From Tractidigestivibacter scatoligenes (lineage in GTDB: Bacteria > Actinomycetota > Coriobacteriia > Coriobacteriales > Atopobiaceae), in contig NZ_LOJF01000011.1 in the NCBI RefSeq assembly GCF_001494635.1, forward strand, positions 232,142-296,141: 64,000 nt of DNA, in the 5' to 3' direction. Of this stretch, positions 1-8,181 are shown piece by piece (the first letter of the stretch is position 1; every line of letters begins with the position of its first letter). A program made the translations under genes and the position numbers. A model generated the notes under the pieces. The model did no database searches, was not told the DNA's origin, and saw only the letters and a program-made list of their open reading frames with translations.

Positions 1-502
1 CGTTGGTGTCAACGTTGAGAAGGGTCGTGCCCTCCTCGACGTTTGCGAGCTTCTGGATGTCTTCGGCGCTCACGTGGTCTGTTGCCACGGCGTCGATGGA
101 GGTTATCTGGAAGGTCGAGGTGTTGCTCAGGACGAGAAACGCCACGCCTAGAACTGCCGCAGCGATGGCGGCAACCACCACCACGCGCAGGGCGATGCCC
201 ATGGCGTCAGCCGTACGCACCTGCCGTGCGCGAGCCTCTCTGGCCTCTCTTCCGCTCTGGGGACGAGTGCCGCGCTGCGGGCGCGGCGCAGATCGCTTGA
301 CTTGTGGAACCCTGGACGCAGAAGCGGGCTTAGGCGTGGCCTTGGGCATGCGTGGCGTACGCTTGGCGGCAGGCTGCCGCACAGGCCGCGAGGAACGCGT
401 ACGCGGCGTGGAGGACGGCCGAGAGGAACGAGTGGAGCGCCCCTGCGTCGACCTCTGCGTCGCCTTGCGCGCCGTTGGCCTTCTTCTGTCGTCTGACGCC
501 AT
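1..502 (-). CDS. ftsQ: cell division protein FtsQ/DivIB, 3' part missing
   Basis: Last gene of the dcw cluster in the window; only the N-terminal 167 or so codons are present because the frame runs off the left edge. The protein opens with about 100 residues of Arg/Ser/Pro/Thr-rich, strongly basic cytoplasmic sequence (MASDDRRRPTARKATQRS at the start). One membrane segment follows (ALRVVVVAAIAAAVLGVAF), then the beginning of a POTRA-like domain (FQITSIDAVATDHVSAEDIQ, then VEEGTTLLNVDTN). This is the FtsQ/DivIB layout: a bitopic divisome protein bridging FtsA/FtsZ-side and FtsBL-side components. The ATG lies 13 bases after the murB stop, behind a GGGGAG ribosome binding site. The long basic cytoplasmic tail is typical of actinobacterial members. 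Family call is firm from position, topology and POTRA start; the beta domain cannot be checked. Confidence 0.85.
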   Translation of the reverse strand, partial: MASDDRRRPTARKATQRSTQGRSTRSSRPSSTPRTRSSRPVRQPAAKRTPRMPKATPKPASASRVPQVKRSAPRPQRGTRPQSGREAREARARQVRTADAMGIALRVVVVAAIAAAVLGVAFLVLSNTSTFQITSIDAVATDHVSAEDIQKLANVEEGTTLLNVDTN

Positions 503-515
503 GCCGCGCTCTCCC

Positions 516-1430
516 CTATGCCCCAAACCCGAGCAGCTTGACCTCAGGCTGAAGGTCGATCTCGTACTTGTCGCGAACGGCATCGTGGACGTGGCGCATG
601 ACCTCGACCACGTCGTGGGCGTGCGCGCCGCCGTCGTTCACGATGAAGTTGGCGTGGACGTCAGAGACCACTGCCCCGCCCACGCGGTAGCCCTTGAGGC
701 CACAGGCTTCGATCATTACCGCGGCAGAACGGGAGCCGGGGTTCCTGAAGACCGAGCCGCAGCAGGGCCTGCCCATGGGTTGCGACTGGCTGCGGCGGCG
801 CAGCCTCTCCTCGACGTCGCGCGCGATGGCGTCGTGGTTGCCCGCAGCAAGCCGGAAGGTTGCCTCGAGGACGATCTCGGTGGTGGGAAGCGAGGTCACG
901 CGGTAGCCCCACTCGACCTCGGAGGCCGCATGGCGCACCAGACCCTTGCCCGGCTGCAGGCTCACCACGTCCTCGATCACGCTTCCAACCCACTCGTGGC
1001 GGGTCCCCGCGTCCATGGAGACGGCGCCGCCCACAGTGCCGGGGATGCCTGCACAGAACTCGAGGCCTGTGAGCGAGCGCTTCATGGCCTCTGAGACGAG
1101 CTTGGAGAGCGGGAGCGCAGCGCCTGCCGTCACGCGATCGTCCTCGGCAAAGCTCATGCGCGAGAACTCGCGGCCAAGCGTGATGATGCAGCCGTCGTAG
1201 CCGGTGTCTGCGGCAAGGATGTTGGAGCCCTTACCCATGACCACCCAGGGCACGCGCTCTGCTCGCAGGACCTCGACGGTCTTGAGCAGGGCCTCGTAGG
1301 TGTTCGCGCACACGAAGAGCGCGGCTGGGCCGCCAATGCGGTACGTCGTGCGGTGCGAGAGCCGCTCGCCGCGAATCACGTCCGCGTCGACGGCTCCCGA
1401 GAGGCTCATGTATGCGTTGAAGACGCTCAC
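516..1430 (-). CDS. murB: UDP-N-acetylenolpyruvoylglucosamine reductase MurB
   Basis: FAD enzyme that reduces UDP-GlcNAc-enolpyruvate to UDP-MurNAc with NADPH, the second committed step of peptidoglycan precursor synthesis, in the cytoplasm. At 304 residues it has normal length for the Gram-positive (type II) form. FAD-domain motifs are present: TYRIGGPAALFV, GKGSNILAADTGYDG and GIPGTVGGAVSMDAG. The C-terminal catalytic serine motif reads CCGSVFRNPG, followed by LKGYRVGGAVVSDVHANFIV. The start chosen is a GTG 5 bases after the murC stop; an ATG seven codons inside is an alternative. It lies between murC and ftsQ, as in many Gram-positive dcw clusters. Confidence 0.97.
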   Translation of the reverse strand: MSVFNAYMSLSGAVDADVIRGERLSHRTTYRIGGPAALFVCANTYEALLKTVEVLRAERVPWVVMGKGSNILAADTGYDGCIITLGREFSRMSFAEDDRVTAGAALPLSKLVSEAMKRSLTGLEFCAGIPGTVGGAVSMDAGTRHEWVGSVIEDVVSLQPGKGLVRHAASEVEWGYRVTSLPTTEIVLEATFRLAAGNHDAIARDVEERLRRRSQSQPMGRPCCGSVFRNPGSRSAAVMIEACGLKGYRVGGAVVSDVHANFIVNDGGAHAHDVVEVMRHVHDAVRDKYEIDLQPEVKLLGFGA

Positions 1431-1435
1431 GCCTA

Positions 1436-2890
1436 CTACTCGTCTTTCTTCTCGTCACGCTCGCGCATGGCGGCGATGAATGCGGGGCCAATCTGGGTGA
1501 CGTCGCCCGCGCCCTGCGTGATGAGCAGGTCGCCCGGGCGGCAGGTGTCGCAGAGGTTCTGGATGAGCTCGTGGCGGTTGGGGATGTAGGCCACGTCGGG
1601 CACCGTACCCGCGGCCTCGACCTGAGACGAGACGGTCTTGCCCGAGATGCCAGGAATGGGCATCTCGCCCGCCGAGAACACGTCCATCACACGCAGGACG
1701 TCCACCTTGTCAAAAGCGTGCGCGAAGAGCGGCTCAAGCGCCTTCGTGCGGCTGTAGCGGTGCGGCTGGAACACGCAGACAATGCGGTCAAACCCAAGCT
1801 GCGAGGCGGCGTCCAGTGTGGCGGCAATCTCGGTGGGATGGTGGCCGTAGTCGTCCACCACAGTGACGCCGTCGATGTCGCCCACGTGGGTGAAGCGCCT
1901 GCGCGCGCCCTTGAACTCGGAGAGCTTCTCGGCTGCCTGGGTGAGGTCTGCCCCTAGGACGTCCGCCACGGCAATGGCGGCCGTTGCGTTTGCCATGTTG
2001 TGGCGGCCGGGGTTCGACTTGATGTTCACGTCAACCGAGGTGCCGGAGGGGGTCCTCACCGAGAAGCGCATAGCCAGGCGGTGGGGCGCCAGGCCCTCCT
2101 CGGGCGTGCAGACGTAGTCGTTGCCCTCTTCAAAGCCGTAGGTCACCACGTGGCGGCCGGTCGAGCGGGCAAGCTCCACGTAGTGGGGGTTGTCGCCGTT
2201 AACCACAACGGTGCCCTTCTCGCCCACCAGGCCCATGAAGGTGCAGAAGGTCTTCTCGATGTTCTCGAGCGTGCCGTAGTGGTCGAGGTGGTCAGCCTCG
2301 ATGTTAGTGACCACCACCACGTCGGGGTTGAGGTAGAGGAAGGAGCCGTCGGACTCGTCCGCCTCGCACACAAAGTAGCCACCCTCGCCGTTCCTGCCGT
2401 TGGTGTCGTAGCCCTCGACCACGCCGCCAATGAGGAAGGAGGGGTCCCAGCCCAGGCGGTCAAGCATCGTCGCAATCATGGACGACGTGGTGGTCTTGCC
2501 GTGCGTGCCGGCAACGGCCACGGTGGTTGCGTTGTTGGAGAGGTACGACAGCATCTTGGCGCGCGGCCAGATGGGAATGCCCAGCTCGCGGGCACGGACG
2601 ACCTCGGGGTTGGTCTCGGGGATTGCGCTCGAGGTGACAACGACCTCGGGCGAGACGCGGTCGATGGTCGCGGCGTCGTGGCCGATGGTCACGTCGATGC
2701 CCGCGTCCTCGAGCTCGCGCACGTAGTGAGAGCTCTTGAGGTCGGAGCCGGTGACCTTGCAGCCGCGCTTGTTGAGCACGAGGGCGATGCCGCTCATGCC
2801 CGCGCCGCCAATACCCACGAAGTGCGCGCTCGCGATGCTCTTGCCCTTCTCGACGGCATCTGCGCCGGGCTTCTCCACGATGTCTGCCAT
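1436..2890 (-). CDS. murC: UDP-N-acetylmuramate--L-alanine ligase MurC
   Basis: Adds L-Ala to UDP-MurNAc with ATP, the first amino-acid addition of the stem peptide. The 484-residue protein shows the N-terminal Rossmann loop (VGIGGAGMSGIALVLNKRG), the ATP-binding loop of Mur ligases (AGTHGKTTTSSMIATML) and the C-terminal YGHHPTEIAATL and QPHRYSRT motifs. The start is the ATG giving MADIVEKPG, preceded by GGAAGGGG at 5 bases; an in-frame TTG five codons earlier overlaps that site and is less likely. A 154-bp gap separates it from murG, the longest inside the cluster. That gap holds a TAGAGT sequence (2957-2962, minus strand) that could be a weak internal -10 box. Confidence 0.97.
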   Translation of the reverse strand: MADIVEKPGADAVEKGKSIASAHFVGIGGAGMSGIALVLNKRGCKVTGSDLKSSHYVRELEDAGIDVTIGHDAATIDRVSPEVVVTSSAIPETNPEVVRARELGIPIWPRAKMLSYLSNNATTVAVAGTHGKTTTSSMIATMLDRLGWDPSFLIGGVVEGYDTNGRNGEGGYFVCEADESDGSFLYLNPDVVVVTNIEADHLDHYGTLENIEKTFCTFMGLVGEKGTVVVNGDNPHYVELARSTGRHVVTYGFEEGNDYVCTPEEGLAPHRLAMRFSVRTPSGTSVDVNIKSNPGRHNMANATAAIAVADVLGADLTQAAEKLSEFKGARRRFTHVGDIDGVTVVDDYGHHPTEIAATLDAASQLGFDRIVCVFQPHRYSRTKALEPLFAHAFDKVDVLRVMDVFSAGEMPIPGISGKTVSSQVEAAGTVPDVAYIPNRHELIQNLCDTCRPGDLLITQGAGDVTQIGPAFIAAMRERDEKKDE

Positions 2891-3044
2891 GGCTACCCCT
2901 TCCAAAGGTGCGCGGCGAGAAGACCCGCCGCGGAAACTGGTTCGCCTAACCCATTTACTCTAGCCGATGGACGACCCGTCGCGGCCCACGGCGTAAAGCC
3001 ACCACGGACTCCGCAGGCACGTCTCCCACGCGGCCGTGGCGCAT

Positions 3045-4181
3045 CTATCGCGTGGCGGCGCGCTCCACGACGTCTGCCAGCTTGGCGGCCGCCTGGTCCT
3101 GGCCCAGGCCACGCGCGCACGCGCGCATGCGCTCGCGCCTCTCGCCGTTGCCCACCAGGTCGAGAAGGTCCTGGGCAAAGGCGTCGCCATCGATGGCGTC
3201 ATCGGCAAAGAGATCCGCTGCGCCGGCGTCCACCAGATAGTGAGCGTTGGTGGTCTGGTGGTCGCCCGTGGCAAGAGGATAGGGCACGAGCACGCTTGGC
3301 ACGGCAAGCGCGGCGATCTCGGCGATGGAGGAGGCGCCGGCGCGCGAGACCACGAGGTCTGCCGCCGCGAGGGCCTCACCCATGTTGGAGATGTAGGGCA
3401 CAACCTGCCAGCGCGTGCGCTCGTCCTCTGAGAGCGCGAGAGAGGACACCACGTTGTCGTAGAGTTCCTTGCCCGTGGAGTGAACCACGTAAAGCCCGGG
3501 GTTTGCGAGCAGGCGCTCCTTGAGGCGCATGACGGCCTCGTTCACGTGCTGCGCGCCAAGGCTGCCGCCAAAGACCAGAAGCATCGTGGCGTCCTCGGGG
3601 ATGGAGAAGGCCGCGCGGCCCGCCTCGCGCGAGGCGTCAAGGACGCTCCGACGCACGGGGTTGCCCGTGAGCACGATGGCGTCATCGCCGTGGACGCGGC
3701 CCTCGAAGGCGGCGCGCGCCTGCGGCAGCGAGACGCACACAAAGCGCGCGTCTGAGGCAAGCGTCTTGTTTGCAAGCCCGGGGACCGAGTTCTGCTCGTG
3801 GAGCACATAGGGGATGTGCTGCTTGCGGCAGCGGTCCATGAGAGCCAGCTCGACGTAGGCGCCAAAGCCCACGGCAACGTCTGGGGCGCCCTTCTCGGCA
3901 AAGACCTCTCCCACGCGGGCGGAGGCCTTGCGCTCGCGCACAAGAGCCGAGACAAGCGTCCAGGGCCTCGAGCGATCAAAGCCGGTCACGTGGATGGGCT
4001 CGAGCTCGAAGCCGGCCCGTGGAACGAGCGTGCCCTCGAGCTTGGCACTCTGCCCAAAGAACCGCACGCGGTGCCCGCGGGCAGAGAGCTCCTCTGCCAG
4101 AGCCAGCGCCGGGTTAATGTGACCAGCGGTACCGCCTGCGGCGATTGCCACCTCAAGACTAGTTCCTGCCACGCCTGCCAT
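3045..4181 (-). CDS. murG: UDP-GlcNAc--undecaprenyl-pyrophosphoryl-MurNAc-pentapeptide GlcNAc transferase MurG
   Basis: Membrane-associated GT28 glycosyltransferase converting lipid I to lipid II. The protein of 378 residues has the N-terminal glycine loop GGTAGHINPALALAEEL, the acceptor-side HEQNSVPGLANK motif, the second glycine loop GGSLGAQHVNE and the donor-binding stretch SRAGASSIAEIAALAVPSV with PLATGDHQTTNA. The third glycine motif is GFGAYVELA rather than the common GFGGYVS. The chosen ATG (MAGVAGTSLEVAIAAGG) lies 23 bases inside the end of ftsW with GGAAGAGGAG directly upstream; the frame is open further upstream within ftsW but no better start is seen. Confidence 0.96.
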   Translation of the reverse strand: MAGVAGTSLEVAIAAGGTAGHINPALALAEELSARGHRVRFFGQSAKLEGTLVPRAGFELEPIHVTGFDRSRPWTLVSALVRERKASARVGEVFAEKGAPDVAVGFGAYVELALMDRCRKQHIPYVLHEQNSVPGLANKTLASDARFVCVSLPQARAAFEGRVHGDDAIVLTGNPVRRSVLDASREAGRAAFSIPEDATMLLVFGGSLGAQHVNEAVMRLKERLLANPGLYVVHSTGKELYDNVVSSLALSEDERTRWQVVPYISNMGEALAAADLVVSRAGASSIAEIAALAVPSVLVPYPLATGDHQTTNAHYLVDAGAADLFADDAIDGDAFAQDLLDLVGNGERRERMRACARGLGQDQAAAKLADVVERAATR

Positions 4182-5724
4182 CTCCTCTTCCGGGCCCGCG
4201 CCCGCGGAGCCTCTCCGCGGCACTGGGGCCGAGGTCTATTCTTCCGCCTTCGTACCTGCCCTGCCTGCTCGTACGGCTGCTACCGCTCCGTGGCCGCGCC
4301 TGGGGGCGCGCCTGGCTCCCACCGTCCACCATGCGCAGGCCAGCGCCAGCGTCTCCGCGCGGGCGGGCCGAGCGCGGCGTGGGCGTACCCACAAGCGAGA
4401 TGCCTGGGCTGGCTGAGGAGGAGGCGCCTCTCGGCTCCTCCTCGCCGTCTGCAAACTGCCAGGACTGGCGGCTGCGATCGTGGACGGTCTCAGGCAGCGT
4501 CGAGTGCTTGGACACCGAGACAATCATGCCCACGAGCATGAGGCAGCTCATGATGGTGGAACCGCCGTACGACACAAACGGGACAGGCTTTCCGGAGAGG
4601 GGGATGATGCCAAGAACGCCGCAGACGTTCACGAGCAGCTGGATGATGATGAGCGAGGTGCAGCCTGCCGCTATGAGCCTGCCGCACATGTCGGGCGCGT
4701 AGCGCGCGATGCGGAAGCCCGCCCAGGCAAGGACACCAAAGGCAGCAAGCACTCCGAGCGTGCCCACAAGCCCAAGCTCCTCTCCCACCACGGCAAAGAT
4801 GAAGTCGTTGTAGGCCATGGGCAGATACGAGTACTTCTGTTTGCTCATGCCCAGCCCCACGCCAAAGATCCCGCCCGAGCCAAAGGCATAGAAGCCCTGG
4901 ATGAGCTGGTAGCCGGAGCCCGTGGGGTCGCTCCATGGGTCGAGCATGGTCACGATGCGGGCGCGCGAGTAGTCATCCTTGAGCGAGAGGACGAGAACCC
5001 CCACCACGCCCACAGCAAGCACCACGAGAATCCAGCGACGGTCCATGCCGGCAAGGTAGGCCATTACGATGAGGGTTGCCGCAATGATGAGCGTGGAGCC
5101 CTTGTCAGGCTGCAGCAGGATGAGCACGAGCGGAACGCCCACAAAGACGGCGAGGTTCTTTACGAAGTCCTGGAAGTCCATGGTCTGCTCGTCGTAGTAG
5201 CGCTCGGCGAGGTCTGCTGCAACAAGGATGATCGTGATCTTGGCAAACTCGGAGGGCTGGAGCGTAAAGGGGCCAATGGCAATCCAGCGTGTGGCGCCAT
5301 AGGCATCGCTGCCCGCTATGGGCAGGAAGATGAGCAACAAGAGGGCAATGGTCAGCACCCAGATGATCCTCACCAGGCGCTTTCCCCAGAGGTGGTAGTC
5401 CCTGCTCGCAATGAACACGGCAAACCCCGTGCCCAGCGCGGCAAAGATGAGCTGACGCTTGAGGTAGTAGGCTGGGTCGTTGCTCAGAGCATCCGATGTG
5501 AGCGACGTGATTGAGGACGCCGAGTACACCATGAGGAACCCAAAGCAGGTGAGGATGATCACCACGGCTATGAGGATGAGCCGGGGCTTCATGAACCTCT
5601 CGGGAACGCCGAGGATGGTTTTCTCGACAGACGAGCGCCCCGTGCTCCCCCCTCGTGAGCTGCGACGGGTTGAGGAGCGGGGCTGTCTCGCAGCGGAGCT
5701 TCTGTATGTGGACGCCTGGGCCAC
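4159..5724 (-). CDS. ftsW: SEDS peptidoglycan glycosyltransferase / division protein FtsW
   Basis: Polytopic SEDS protein that polymerises lipid II at the septum together with its partner class B PBP (FtsI, encoded upstream). There are about ten hydrophobic segments between residues 45 and 420. Diagnostic motifs include GATRWIAIGPFTLQPSEFAK and GKPVPFVSYGGSTIMSC. The N-terminal 40 residues and the C-terminal 100 residues are Arg/Ser/Gly-rich and cytoplasmic, longer than in Bacillus or E. coli. The start is a GTG whose G is shared with the murD TAG stop; GGAGG lies about 8 bases upstream. The dcw position favours FtsW over RodA. Confidence 0.94.
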   Translation of the reverse strand: MAQASTYRSSAARQPRSSTRRSSRGGSTGRSSVEKTILGVPERFMKPRLILIAVVIILTCFGFLMVYSASSITSLTSDALSNDPAYYLKRQLIFAALGTGFAVFIASRDYHLWGKRLVRIIWVLTIALLLLIFLPIAGSDAYGATRWIAIGPFTLQPSEFAKITIILVAADLAERYYDEQTMDFQDFVKNLAVFVGVPLVLILLQPDKGSTLIIAATLIVMAYLAGMDRRWILVVLAVGVVGVLVLSLKDDYSRARIVTMLDPWSDPTGSGYQLIQGFYAFGSGGIFGVGLGMSKQKYSYLPMAYNDFIFAVVGEELGLVGTLGVLAAFGVLAWAGFRIARYAPDMCGRLIAAGCTSLIIIQLLVNVCGVLGIIPLSGKPVPFVSYGGSTIMSCLMLVGMIVSVSKHSTLPETVHDRSRQSWQFADGEEEPRGASSSASPGISLVGTPTPRSARPRGDAGAGLRMVDGGSQARPQARPRSGSSRTSRQGRYEGGRIDLGPSAAERLRGRGPGRGDGRRGRN

Positions 5725-7145
5725 TAGCGCAGCCCTCCTGCGGCAACGCGCTCGGCGGCAAGGCGCTTGAAGAGCTCGCCGCGCTCCTCCATGTTGTGGA
5801 ACTCGTCAAAGGACGAGCACGCGGGCGAGAGCAGCACAACGTCGCCGGCCTGCGCGCGCCCACAGGCGGCCGAGAAGGCCTCGCGCATGTGCGGCTCGCG
5901 CACGACCTCGAGCGCGGAGCCCGAGGCGGCAATCTCGTCTTCAAGCGCACGGGCGATCCTCTCGCCGGCAGCGCCGTAGCACACGGCAACGCGGCAGCGC
6001 GCGGCAACTGCGCGCGAGAGCGACGTGAGGTCGGTGCCCTTGTCGTGGCCGCCCAGAAGCACCACGATGCTTCCCGGCTCGAAGGCCGTGAGTGCCTTCT
6101 CGACGGAGTCTGTGTTGGTGGCCTTGGAGTCATTCACAAAGCGCACGCCGGAAACCTCGCCGCAGGGCTCGATGCGGTGCTCGAGAGGCGAGAAGGCGAG
6201 AAGCCCGCGGCACACGTCCTTGTCGGCCACGCCCAGCTCCAGCGCCACGGAAGAGGCCACAAGGGCGTTCTCCTCGTTGTGCTCGCCCCTGATGAGAAGG
6301 TCGTCGGTGGGGACAAGGACATGCTCGACGCCGTCGAGGCGCACCACGAGGCGGCCGTCTCGCACGAAGGCGGCGCACGGCGTGCCGGGGTCCTGGCGCA
6401 CGTCCACGCGGCACACGCGCAGACCCCGCGCTTCGAGGCGGCCAATCACGGCGCGGCACCAGTCGTCGCCGTCAGAGACCACGGCGAGGTCTCCTGCCTC
6501 AAGGTTGGCAAAGATCTTCTCCTTTGCCTGGGCATACGCCTCCATGCTGCCGTGCCACTCCACGTGGTCCGGCGTGACGTTCATGAGGCAGGCCACGCGC
6601 GGGTGCAGAAGGCGGGTGGTTGCCAGCTGGAAGCTCGAGAGCTCGGCCACGAACCACGAGCCGGGCTGGCGCCCTGCAAGGCGGCTCGTGATGATGGTGC
6701 CAATGTTGCCCACGGCCTCGGCGGAGCGACCGCCCTCACGCAGGAGCGCCGTGGTGAGCGTGGTTGTGGTGGTTTTGCCGTTGGTGCCGGTGATGCCCAC
6801 CCAGTTGGAAGGGCTCTCACGCCAGGCAAACTCGGGCTCGCCGATGATCTCTGTTGCATGCGCGGCCGCCGCCCGGAAGAAGGCGGAGCCCACCGGGATG
6901 CCCGGGGAGGCTATGGCCAAATCGAAGGTGCCCTCGACCTCCTCGGTGCCCAGGACGCAGCGAACGCCCAGACCTTCGAGCTCACGCGTGACCTCGCCCT
7001 CGTGCGAGGAGGCACCGCCAAAGAGCGTGACTGAGGAGACCCTCTCCCCTAGCCCCACAAGGTAGCGGCAGACGGACTCGCCCGTGTGCCCAATGCCCAG
7101 AACGGCAACGTTGCCAAGACGCGCCGAGGAACTGCTGTCCTGCAT
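5724..7145 (-). CDS. murD: UDP-N-acetylmuramoyl-L-alanine--D-glutamate ligase MurD
   Basis: Adds D-Glu to UDP-MurNAc-L-Ala. The 473-residue protein carries the N-terminal Rossmann loop GIGHTGESVCRYL, the Mur-ligase ATP loop GITGTNGKTTTTTLTTALL, the C-terminal VNDSKATNTDSVEKAL motif and LLGGHDKGTDL. The ATG (MQDSSSSARLGNVAVLG) is 10 bases after the mraY stop with a GGGGGC site; upstream in-frame codons lie inside mraY and are discounted. Its stop overlaps the ftsW start by one base, so coupling is likely. Confidence 0.97.
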   Translation of the reverse strand: MQDSSSSARLGNVAVLGIGHTGESVCRYLVGLGERVSSVTLFGGASSHEGEVTRELEGLGVRCVLGTEEVEGTFDLAIASPGIPVGSAFFRAAAAHATEIIGEPEFAWRESPSNWVGITGTNGKTTTTTLTTALLREGGRSAEAVGNIGTIITSRLAGRQPGSWFVAELSSFQLATTRLLHPRVACLMNVTPDHVEWHGSMEAYAQAKEKIFANLEAGDLAVVSDGDDWCRAVIGRLEARGLRVCRVDVRQDPGTPCAAFVRDGRLVVRLDGVEHVLVPTDDLLIRGEHNEENALVASSVALELGVADKDVCRGLLAFSPLEHRIEPCGEVSGVRFVNDSKATNTDSVEKALTAFEPGSIVVLLGGHDKGTDLTSLSRAVAARCRVAVCYGAAGERIARALEDEIAASGSALEVVREPHMREAFSAACGRAQAGDVVLLSPACSSFDEFHNMEERGELFKRLAAERVAAGGLR

Positions 7146-7155
7146 GAGATGCCCC

Positions 7156-8181
7156 CTAGCCAAGCTGGAAGTACAGCGCAAAACCAAGGACCGCGAAGGC
7201 GGCCGAGACAATCCAGAAGCGGATGACGACCTTCGTCTCGCTCCAGCCCTTCTTCTCGAAGTGGTGGTGGAGCGGGGCCATGAGGAACACGCGCTTGCCG
7301 GTTGCCTTGAAGCTCACGACCTGGATGATCACCGAGAGCGCCTCAACAATGAAGAGGCCGCCCATCACGAGCGAGCAAATCTCGGTCTTGGTGAGAACGG
7401 CAAGCGCGGCGAAGGCGCCGCCCAGCGCGAGCGAGCCCGTATCGCCCATGAAGATCGAGGCGGGGTAGCAGTTGTACCAAAGGAAGCCCACGCAGGCACC
7501 CACGATGCTGGCAGCAAAGACCGAGAGCCCAAGCTGGTCCTCGTTGAAGGCGACCATGGCCATCACGACCATGACCACCAGCACCGTGCCACCCGCAAGG
7601 CCGTCAAGGCCGTCGGTGAGGTTGACGGCGTTCGAGAGGCCGGCCAAGAGCAGGAAGACAAAGAACATGTAGAACCAGGGCACCTGCACGCCACCGATGG
7701 TGGTGGAGAGCACGCCCAGGTCAAGCGTTGCGCCGCCGGGGAACTCGATGGTGGGCGTAATCCCGCAGTAGTTCACCGCAACCAGGCAGAAGATGATGCA
7801 CACGATGGTGAGGCCGACCATCTTCTGCGAGGGCGTGAGACCCAGCGAGCGCTTGTGCGCCACGGACTCGATGTCGTCGAGAAGCCCAAGGGCGCCTGTT
7901 GCGAGCATCGCGAAGAGCGCGAGGAAAAGCATGGGCGACCAGGGCGCCATGAGAAGCGTCGTCACCACAATGCCGAGAAGGATCACGATGCCACCCATGG
8001 TGGGCGTGCCCTGCTTCACGAGGTGGCGCTTGGGGCCGTCGGCCCTCACCTGCTGGCCCAGCCCCTCGTGGCGCATGAGCTTGATGAAGAAGGGCATTAC
8101 CACGGCCGTGATGACGGCGGCAACGCCTGCTGCCAGAAGCACCTGGTAGCTTGGGTACGCGGGATTTCCCACAATGAACAT
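7156..8181 (-). CDS. mraY: phospho-N-acetylmuramoyl-pentapeptide-transferase MraY
   Basis: Integral membrane enzyme that transfers phospho-MurNAc-pentapeptide from UDP to undecaprenyl phosphate, making lipid I. At 341 residues with about ten membrane segments it matches the family. Signatures seen: KQGTPTMGGIVILLG, the Asp-rich loop LLDDIESV, NAVNLTDGLDGLAGGT, FMGDTGSLALGGA and the histidine motif LMAPLHHHFEKKGW. The ATG overlaps the murF TGA by one base. All catalytic aspartates and the HHH motif are retained. Confidence 0.98.
   Translation of the reverse strand: MFIVGNPAYPSYQVLLAAGVAAVITAVVMPFFIKLMRHEGLGQQVRADGPKRHLVKQGTPTMGGIVILLGIVVTTLLMAPWSPMLFLALFAMLATGALGLLDDIESVAHKRSLGLTPSQKMVGLTIVCIIFCLVAVNYCGITPTIEFPGGATLDLGVLSTTIGGVQVPWFYMFFVFLLLAGLSNAVNLTDGLDGLAGGTVLVVMVVMAMVAFNEDQLGLSVFAASIVGACVGFLWYNCYPASIFMGDTGSLALGGAFAALAVLTKTEICSLVMGGLFIVEALSVIIQVVSFKATGKRVFLMAPLHHHFEKKGWSETKVVIRFWIVSAAFAVLGFALYFQLG

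Noticed and set aside
2000..3523. A 507-codon plus-strand frame across murC and murG
   Set aside because: Runs antisense through two fully motif-supported genes and the gap between them.
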